Shown: in pieces, positions 4,707 to 9,675 of the stretch
Position numbering within the stretch: the first letter of the stretch is position 1
How the letters are laid out: the number at the start of each line of letters is the position of its first letter
Assembly (NCBI GenBank): GCA_013695075.1
Contig: JACDBE010000266.1
Coordinates: 1 to 9,675 of the forward strand
Direction: 5' to 3'
Origin: Acidimicrobiia bacterium
Lineage (GTDB): Bacteria > Actinomycetota > Acidimicrobiia > Spongiisociales > UBA5794
Length of the DNA stretch: 9,675 nucleotides
Position numbers and translations under genes: made by a program
Notes under the pieces: generated by a model
Told to the model about the DNA's origin: nothing
Databases searched by the model: none
The model's input: the letters and a program-made list of their open reading frames with translations, nothing else

Positions 4707-6353
4707 ATGACCGACCTGCGGCAGCGAGCACCGGATACGTCGGTCAAGGACCGCACCGGGTATGGCACCGGCTGGTGGCTGAAGATGGCCGGCATCGCCC
4801 TACTCGACGCGGTGGCGGTGTGGGCGGCGGTGGTGTTGGTCGCCGACGGGGCCTGGCTGTTCCTCACCGGTCTGGTGATCGGCACCCTGTTCGTCAACTG
4901 GGTGTATCTGTGGCCCCGCACCATGGCCTTGCGCTGGATCACCCCTGGTCTGGTGCTGATGGCGGTCTTCCTGATCATCCCCATCGTCTACACCTTCTAC
5001 ATCTCGTTCACCAACTGGGCCACCGGCAACGTGGTGCAGAAGCCGCAGGCGATTGCCATCATCGAGAACCGCTCCTTCGTCGACCCGGATGCCCCCGGTG
5101 CGCTGTTCGACCTGTATGTCTATCAGGACGGCGACGAGCTGCGGCTGCTGCTGATAGGCGACGACGGCGCCCTCGTCTTCGGGGAACCTCGGCTGCGCAG
5201 CGATGAGGCGCGGGCAGACGCCACCGAGGATCCGGTGGCGCTGGGCATCACCGATGGCGACGGGGACGGGGTGCCCGAGCAGATCGGGCCATACCGCCTG
5301 CTCAGCCGCCCCCAGGTGTTCGCCCTGGCCAACACCCTGGCATTCGACCAGCTGGTCATCGACAGCGATGCCGGCCAGGTGCAGATCCTTGGGCTGTCCC
5401 AGGGCCGGGTGGTGCAGGCCACCCAGCGGTTCCGCTACGACGCCGCCACCGACACCATGAACGACCTGGTGGGTGACCAGGCGTGCCGACCGGGCGACAC
5501 GGTTAGCACCAGGGGCAACTTCGTGTGCGAGGACGGCACCGAGCTCGATCCGGGCTGGGTGGAGACGGTGGGCACCATCAACTACACAAGCATCCTCACC
5601 AACCAGGCCATCCGGCGCCCCTTCCTCGGGGTGTTCACCTGGAACGTGGTGTTCGCCCTGGTGTCGGTGGCGTCGACCTTCGCCCTTGGTCTCGGTCTTG
5701 CCCTCACCATGCAGCACGAGCGGTTGCGGGGCCGCACCCTGTACCGCTCCATCTTCATCCTCCCCTACGCCGTGCCCGCCTTCCTCAGCATCCTCATCTG
5801 GCAGGGTCTGTTCAACGCCCGTTTCGGTCAGGTGAACGGCATGCTGGAGGCGGTGGGGATCGACCCCATCGCCTGGTTCTCCGACCCAACCTGGGCCCGC
5901 ACCGCGGTGCTGCTGGTCAACCTGTGGCTGGGCTTCCCCTACATGTACCTGATCTGCACGGGGGCGCTCCAGGCCATTCCCACCGACCTGATCGAGGCCG
6001 CCAGGGTCGACGGCGCCGGCCCCTTCACCGTGTTCCGCCGCATCACCTTCCCGCTACTGATGGTGGCGCTAGCGCCGCTGCTCATCGGCTCGTTCGCGTT
6101 CAACTTCAACAACTTCGTTCTCATCTACCTGCTCACCGCCGGCGGTCCGGCCATCCTCGACGCCGCAGTGCCGGTGGGTGCCACCGATATCCTGATCACC
6201 TTCACCTTCGATCTGGCGGTGGCCTCCGGTGCCGGCAACCGGTTCGGTCTCGGTGCCGCCATCACCGTGTTCATCTTCATCCTGGTGATGGTGATCTCCT
6301 CGCTCAGCTTCCGCTACACCAAGCGACTGGAGAACATCTATGGCGCTCTCTGA
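4707..6353 (+). CDS. MalF-like maltodextrin ABC transporter permease
   Basis: A 548-residue inner-membrane permease subunit that pairs with the MalG-like protein to form the maltodextrin channel. Like E. coli MalF (514 residues) it has extra N-terminal helices (about 26-46, 48-69, 78-100) before a large external loop. That P2-type domain spans about 104-305 and contains Cys260 and Cys274, which could form a disulfide, and a DGDGDG segment at 183-188. The permease core follows, with helices at about 310-334, 345-369, 399-419, 448-478 and 515-533. The EAA loop that contacts the ATPase is EAARVDGAGPFTVFRRITFP at 430-449. It heads a tight operon: its last 14 bases overlap the MalG-like gene. The ATPase partner is not in this window. 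Confidence 0.92.
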   Translation: MTDLRQRAPDTSVKDRTGYGTGWWLKMAGIALLDAVAVWAAVVLVADGAWLFLTGLVIGTLFVNWVYLWPRTMALRWITPGLVLMAVFLIIPIVYTFYISFTNWATGNVVQKPQAIAIIENRSFVDPDAPGALFDLYVYQDGDELRLLLIGDDGALVFGEPRLRSDEARADATEDPVALGITDGDGDGVPEQIGPYRLLSRPQVFALANTLAFDQLVIDSDAGQVQILGLSQGRVVQATQRFRYDAATDTMNDLVGDQACRPGDTVSTRGNFVCEDGTELDPGWVETVGTINYTSILTNQAIRRPFLGVFTWNVVFALVSVASTFALGLGLALTMQHERLRGRTLYRSIFILPYAVPAFLSILIWQGLFNARFGQVNGMLEAVGIDPIAWFSDPTWARTAVLLVNLWLGFPYMYLICTGALQAIPTDLIEAARVDGAGPFTVFRRITFPLLMVALAPLLIGSFAFNFNNFVLIYLLTAGGPAILDAAVPVGATDILITFTFDLAVASGAGNRFGLGAAITVFIFILVMVISSLSFRYTKRLENIYGAL

Positions 6354-7275
6354 GCGTCCGGCCGGCCGCAGGCTCCTCGGCAGACCCCGGGCGCCCAAAC
6401 CGACCTACCCCCCGATGTCGTTCCGGAAATGGTGGCGCACCCTGGGATGGCGTCACGTCGTGCTGCTGGTAGCGGTGCTGTTCGCCTTGTACCCATTGGC
6501 ATGGATGGTGTCGGCGTCGATCAACCCCATCGACACCCTGTCCGGCGCCCGCCTCATCCCGGCCGGGGCATCGCTGGACAACTACGGGCAGATTCTCGAC
6601 AACCCACCGGCCTCGCCCTTCATGTCCTGGCTGGCCACCTCGTGGAAGATCTCGCTGATCGTCGCCCTGGCCAACGTGCTGCTCGGCGCCATGTCGGCGT
6701 ACGCCTTCAGCCGGTTCCGCTTCACCGGTCGGCGGGTGGGGCTGCTGGCGATGCTGCTGGTTCAGGTGTTCCCTCAGTTCCTCGCCTTCGTGGCCATCTT
6801 CCTCATCCTCGACCAGATGGGCGATGTGGTGCCCAGCCTCGGACTCGACACCCACCTGGGGTTGATCCTGGTGTACCTGGGCGGCGCCATCGGATTCAAC
6901 ACCTTCCTCATCAAGGGGTTCATGGATTCGGTGCCGCTGTCGCTGGACGAGTCCGCCCGGGTGGACGGGGCCACCCCCACCCAGATCTTCTGGCGGATCA
7001 TCCTCCCCCTGGTCCGCCCCGCCCTGGCGGTGATCGGGGTCATCGCCTTCGTCACCGCCTTTTCCGAGTTCGTGCTTGCCAGGACCCTGCTCACCACCGT
7101 GGGCAACCTCACCTATGCCGTCGGTCTGCAGACCTTCACCCTGTCGGAATACGCCTCGCGCTGGGGCCAGCTGGCCGCCGGGGCGGTCATCGGGTCATTG
7201 CCCATCGTGGTTACGTTCCTGGTGTTCCAGCGGGCGATCGTCAGCGGGCTCACCCAGGGTGCCGTCAAGGGCTGA
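6340..7275 (+). CDS. MalG-like maltodextrin ABC transporter permease
   Basis: A 311-residue permease subunit, partner of the MalF-like protein. A basic, cytoplasmic N-terminus (1-38) leads to a first helix at about 39-59, then further helices near 103-123, 132-157, 171-192, 227-248 and 277-297. The EAA loop for docking the ATPase is LDESARVDGATPTQIFWRII (202-221), followed by the usual LPL. Length is close to E. coli MalG (296). The ATG at 6340 has GGAGA six bases upstream, inside the end of the MalF-like gene. The 14-nt overlap and the three-base gap to the GH13 gene indicate one transcript with coupled translation, giving matched amounts of the two permeases. Confidence 0.93.
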   Translation: MALSERPAGRRLLGRPRAPKPTYPPMSFRKWWRTLGWRHVVLLVAVLFALYPLAWMVSASINPIDTLSGARLIPAGASLDNYGQILDNPPASPFMSWLATSWKISLIVALANVLLGAMSAYAFSRFRFTGRRVGLLAMLLVQVFPQFLAFVAIFLILDQMGDVVPSLGLDTHLGLILVYLGGAIGFNTFLIKGFMDSVPLSLDESARVDGATPTQIFWRIILPLVRPALAVIGVIAFVTAFSEFVLARTLLTTVGNLTYAVGLQTFTLSEYASRWGQLAAGAVIGSLPIVVTFLVFQRAIVSGLTQGAVKG

Positions 7276-7278
7276 GCG

Positions 7279-9174
7279 GTGCCCGCCGTCGCCGCCGCCG
7301 TAACCACCGGGGGTGCCCCGCGTCCGCTGCCGTCGGACTTCCAGGTCTACGGCAGCGGCAGCGTCCGTCCCCACCGGGTCCGCTTCGACCCCACCGACCC
7401 CGCCTTCCTGGCCCGGCTCTCCGACGGGCGGCTGGCGTTCCGGGTGCTGGGACCCCCCGACGTGGAAGAGGCCATGGTGCTCACCCGGGTCGACGAGCCC
7501 GTGGCGGTGGTCACCGGGTTCCCGCTCACCCTGGTTGGCGCTGCCGGGGCGGTGTCGCTGTGGGAGGCCACCATCGTGCCGCCGGCGCCGGCCTTCGGGT
7601 GTTCGATCGCCCTGCGGTTGGCCGGTGGCGCCGCGGTGTACCTGGCGCCCACCGGGATCACCAGTGGCATCGAGCGGCTCGACCGGTTCCCGGTGACGGT
7701 GGCCGAGGTGCCCTGCCACGACGCACCGTCATGGGCGCAGGGGGCGGTGATCTATCAGATCTTTCCCGACCGGTTCGCCAACGGCGACCCGGGAAACGAC
7801 CCTGCCGATGTCGCCGCATGGGGATCGGAGCCGACCCGGGTTGGCTTCATGGGCGGTGACCTGGCCGGCATCGCCGCCACCGCCGACTACCTGGCCGACC
7901 TGGGGGTGGACGTGCTGTATCTGACCCCGATCTTCACCTCACCGTCGAACCACCGCTACGACACCGTCGACTACCTGGCGGTGGACCCGATGCTGGGTGG
8001 CGACCAAGCCCTCGCCGATCTGGTGGCGGCGCTGCACCGCCGCTCCATCCGGGTGCTGCTGGACGTGTCGCTCAACCACGTCCACCCCCGGTTCGCCCCC
8101 TTCGCCGACGTGGTGACCACCGGTGCGGCGTCTCCGTTCTCCGGCTGGTTCCAGGTCTCCAGCTGGCCGGCGAGGGTCGAGGTCCGTCCCCAGATGATCG
8201 AGCCCGGTGACTTCTGGCACGAGCACGTGGAGCGGATCCGGGAGGAGACCGGGGTGCCGGTGGTGGTCGCCGACGGTGACGGAGCTGCTGTCGCCGCCAC
8301 CTACGACGCCTGGTACGGGGTGCCCACCATGCCCCGGATCAACCTCGGTGACCCCGCGGCCCGCCGGTTCATGCTCGACGTGGTCACCCACTGGGTGAAG
8401 CGCTTCGACATCGACGGGTGGCGCATGGACGTGGTGCGCTACATCGACCACGACTTCTGGATCGAGGCCAGGGAGGAGCTGCGGGCGGTCAAGCCGGACG
8501 CCTACCTGCTGGCCGAGGTCATGGGCGATGCGAGCAGGTGGCTGGCGGGCGACGAGTTCGACGCCACCATGAACTACACCTTCCGCGACCTGTGCGTCGA
8601 CTTCTTCGCCAAGGGCACCATCGACGCCGCCACCATGTTGGAGGGGTACTTGGCGATGACGGCGATGTACTCGCCGGCGGTCACCGCCATGAACCACAAC
8701 CTCATCGGCAGCCATGACATGCCCCGGTTCCTCACCGAGGCCGGCGGCGACCTCGACCGACTGCTGCTGGCCACCCTGTTCCAGGTCACCGTTCCCGGCG
8801 CGCCCGGGCTGTACTACGGCGACGAGGTGGCCATGGAGGGCGGCCGTGACCCGGCCAACCGGGGCGGCTTTCCCGGGGAGGGCGGCGGCGACACCGAACA
8901 CCTCGGCCGGGTGCGTTCGCTGCTGCGGGTACGGCGGCAGCGGCCCTCGCTGCTTGCCGGTGGGTGGCGGCTGCTCGGCTACGAGGGCGATGCCCTGGCC
9001 TACGAGCGGGTCGCCGGCGGCGAGCGCACCGTGGTGGCCCTCAACCTGGCCACCGAGACGGTGCGGCTACCGGTGGCCATCGATGGCGATGTGCTGTGGT
9101 CGCACGGCCGCACCCGCCCGCGGCGTCGCTCGCTGCGGCTGGGCCCGCGCAGCGGTGCGGTCATCGCCGGGTGA
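7279..9174 (+). CDS. GH13 maltodextrin hydrolase (cyclomaltodextrinase/neopullulanase type)
   Basis: A 631-residue glycoside hydrolase family 13 enzyme without a signal peptide, expected to cleave imported maltodextrins or cyclodextrins in the cytoplasm. An N-terminal beta-rich domain (about 20-140), in the position of a CBM34 domain, precedes the (beta/alpha)8 barrel starting at AVIYQIFPDRF (156-166). The four conserved GH13 regions are intact: DVSLNH (262-267), GWRMDVVRY with nucleophile Asp384, LLAEVMGD with acid/base Glu413, and LIGSHDMPR with Asp480. SPSNHRYDTVDY (221-232) and MEGGRDPANR (519-528) are typical of the cyclomaltodextrinase/neopullulanase group. A C-terminal beta domain follows from about 555. 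Residues about 303-345 appear longer than usual. The GTG start follows the MalG stop by three bases, with AAGGG inside malG as ribosome-binding site. Exact bond specificity cannot be read from sequence. Confidence 0.92.
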   Translation: MPAVAAAVTTGGAPRPLPSDFQVYGSGSVRPHRVRFDPTDPAFLARLSDGRLAFRVLGPPDVEEAMVLTRVDEPVAVVTGFPLTLVGAAGAVSLWEATIVPPAPAFGCSIALRLAGGAAVYLAPTGITSGIERLDRFPVTVAEVPCHDAPSWAQGAVIYQIFPDRFANGDPGNDPADVAAWGSEPTRVGFMGGDLAGIAATADYLADLGVDVLYLTPIFTSPSNHRYDTVDYLAVDPMLGGDQALADLVAALHRRSIRVLLDVSLNHVHPRFAPFADVVTTGAASPFSGWFQVSSWPARVEVRPQMIEPGDFWHEHVERIREETGVPVVVADGDGAAVAATYDAWYGVPTMPRINLGDPAARRFMLDVVTHWVKRFDIDGWRMDVVRYIDHDFWIEAREELRAVKPDAYLLAEVMGDASRWLAGDEFDATMNYTFRDLCVDFFAKGTIDAATMLEGYLAMTAMYSPAVTAMNHNLIGSHDMPRFLTEAGGDLDRLLLATLFQVTVPGAPGLYYGDEVAMEGGRDPANRGGFPGEGGGDTEHLGRVRSLLRVRRQRPSLLAGGWRLLGYEGDALAYERVAGGERTVVALNLATETVRLPVAIDGDVLWSHGRTRPRRRSLRLGPRSGAVIAG

Positions 9175-9183
9175 ATGTCCTGA

Positions 9184-9231
9184 CCACGCGAGGTCGAGCC
9201 GGCACCGCGTGGCGCCACCGTTCCCGGCGCC
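9184..9231 (+). terminator. Paired hairpins after the GH13 gene, possible operon end
   Basis: CCACGCG (9184-9190) and CGCGTGG (9206-9212) form a perfect 7-bp stem with a 15-base loop, nine bases after the stop codon. GGCGCC (9211-9216) can pair with GGCGCC (9226-9231) around a 9-base loop. The two share bases 9211-9212, so they compete at the base. No T-run follows, so this is at best a non-canonical terminator or RNA-stabilising structure. Confidence 0.4.
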
Positions 9232-9244
9232 GCACTCTCAGCCG

Positions 9245-9405
9245 GTACATCGTTGATCCGGTCAGAATGGCCATTCCTGCGGGCAGCACGGTCGGCGGTG
9301 ATGCTGGGCCACCCCGCCGGAGGGGTGCAGGCGGGTGAGCTTGAAGCCCATCGTCTTGACGATGCGCCAGCCACCCGAACTTCGTGGGGCCGCGACGCTA
9401 GTCAT
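9245..9405 (-). pseudogene. Decayed fragment of a PiT-family phosphate permease
   Basis: On the minus strand, positions 9405-9262 read a 47-codon frame containing SGGWRIVKTMGFKLTRLHP and then SGGVAQ (9378-9304). This matches the conserved PiT (PHO4) segment GGWRI(I/V)+T(M/L)G....L.P..GFAA(E/Q). After Gln the frame loses likeness and ends, but a shifted frame continues TVLPAGMAILTGSTMY down to about 9245, in line with the TA.TVL......STT stretch that follows in the family. This implies a small frameshifting indel. Full-length PiT proteins have several hundred residues, and no match is visible on either side, so this would be a remnant only. The similarity is recalled from the family pattern, not searched. 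The region has no other supported gene. Confidence 0.5.
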
Positions 9406-9577
9406 TCCATGCGTCGCCGGCAGAAGCACCCGCTCCCGCTACCGCTCTGAGCAACGCCTGCCGATGACATCGCAGAAGGTTTCCCGGCCACCGATGAGAA
9501 TCGAGGCTGACGGAGGTCTACACCGGCGATGAAGGGCGTGCAGCGCGTCCACCGGCATCACGAATACTGGAGGCGAT
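9406..9577. other. Noncoding spacer before the VOC gene
   Basis: Together with the hairpins and PiT fragment upstream this makes a 403-bp stretch without an intact gene. A plus-strand frame from GTG 9335 to a stop ending at 9532 is open, but its third positions are not G/C-biased and its product has no recognisable feature. No tRNA, repeat or clear promoter is seen; only the ribosome-binding site of the next gene (GGAGG, 9569-9573) is evident. Confidence 0.5.
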
Positions 9578-9675
9578 ATGAACCTGAACAGCATCCTCAT
9601 CGGTTCGGACGATCCGCAACGGCTGGCGGACTTCTACAGCAAGCTCTTTGGTGAGCCGATGTGGAACGAGGGAGG
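9578..9675 (+). CDS. VOC (glyoxalase-fold) family protein, 5' end only
   Basis: The first 32 codons of a gene that continues beyond the right edge. The ATG at 9578 is preceded by GGAGG four bases away. The peptide begins MNLNSILIGSDDP, then QRLADFYSKLFGEPMW. This is the typical opening of vicinal-oxygen-chelate proteins: a first beta strand with a short loop, then a helix containing the (L/A).FY...(L)G pattern. VOC proteins include glyoxalases, dioxygenases and bleomycin-resistance-like binding proteins. The metal-binding and substrate residues lie outside the window, so the function cannot be narrowed. Its own spacer and ribosome-binding site suggest it is not part of the maltodextrin operon. 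Confidence 0.75.
   Translation, partial: MNLNSILIGSDDPQRLADFYSKLFGEPMWNEG

Noticed and set aside
6429..7859. Long plus-strand frame across malG and the GH13 start
   Set aside because: Gly/Arg/Pro/His-rich translation without domains; the alternate frames encode clear MalG-like and GH13 proteins.
9335..9532. 65-codon plus-strand frame in the right-hand spacer
   Set aside because: No third-position GC bias and no recognisable feature; it lies opposite the PiT-like remnant.
1..9675. CRISPR array, tRNA/rRNA, insertion sequence, phage or defence genes
   Set aside because: No regularly spaced repeats, no cloverleaf or rRNA-like sequence, and no transposase, integrase, nuclease or reverse-transcriptase motif was seen.

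Overview
The window comes from a very GC-rich bacterial chromosome with strong G/C preference at third codon positions, GTG as well as ATG starts, and lipoproteins whose lipobox cysteine is followed by a low-complexity Thr/Ala/Pro linker. Promoter-like hexamers have the form TANNNT, and one gene appears to be read from a leaderless transcript. This fits an actinobacterium, possibly of the Acidimicrobiia type; that placement is inference, since no marker gene is present.

Layout. 1-287 holds no gene that can be called with confidence. 288-983 (+) encodes a small cysteine-containing lipoprotein of unknown role. 1105-2412 (+) encodes a MalE-like maltodextrin-binding lipoprotein, followed by a terminator-like hairpin and two inverted copies of a GC-rich REP-like element (about 2454-2575). 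Two minus-strand genes follow: a four-helix membrane protein (2605-3102) and an ArsR-type winged-helix regulator (3193-3786). The regulator is divergent from an alpha/beta hydrolase (3853-4566, +). The 66-bp divergent interval contains nested inverted repeats and overlapping promoter-like elements. Then come a MalF-like permease (4707-6353), a MalG-like permease (6340-7275, overlapping by 14 nt) and an intracellular GH13 maltodextrin hydrolase (7279-9174, GTG start 3 nt after the MalG stop). After a hairpin-rich spacer lies what looks like a decayed fragment of a PiT phosphate permease on the minus strand (about 9245-9405). The first 32 codons of a VOC (glyoxalase-fold) protein run off the right edge.

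How it works together. MalE, MalF, MalG and the GH13 enzyme form a maltodextrin uptake and breakdown pathway: capture outside the membrane, ATP-driven import, then cytoplasmic hydrolysis to maltose or glucose. No MalK ATPase and no LacI-type regulator are present, so both must lie elsewhere. The MalE gene is separated from malFG by about 2.3 kb holding the repeats and the unrelated regulator/hydrolase/membrane-protein cassette, suggesting an insertion or rearrangement within a mal cluster.

Most of the window is ordinary transport and metabolism. I see no clear sign of a wholly new system. The points most worth a second look are the divergent regulator/hydrolase control region, the inverted REP-like pair, and the PiT remnant.
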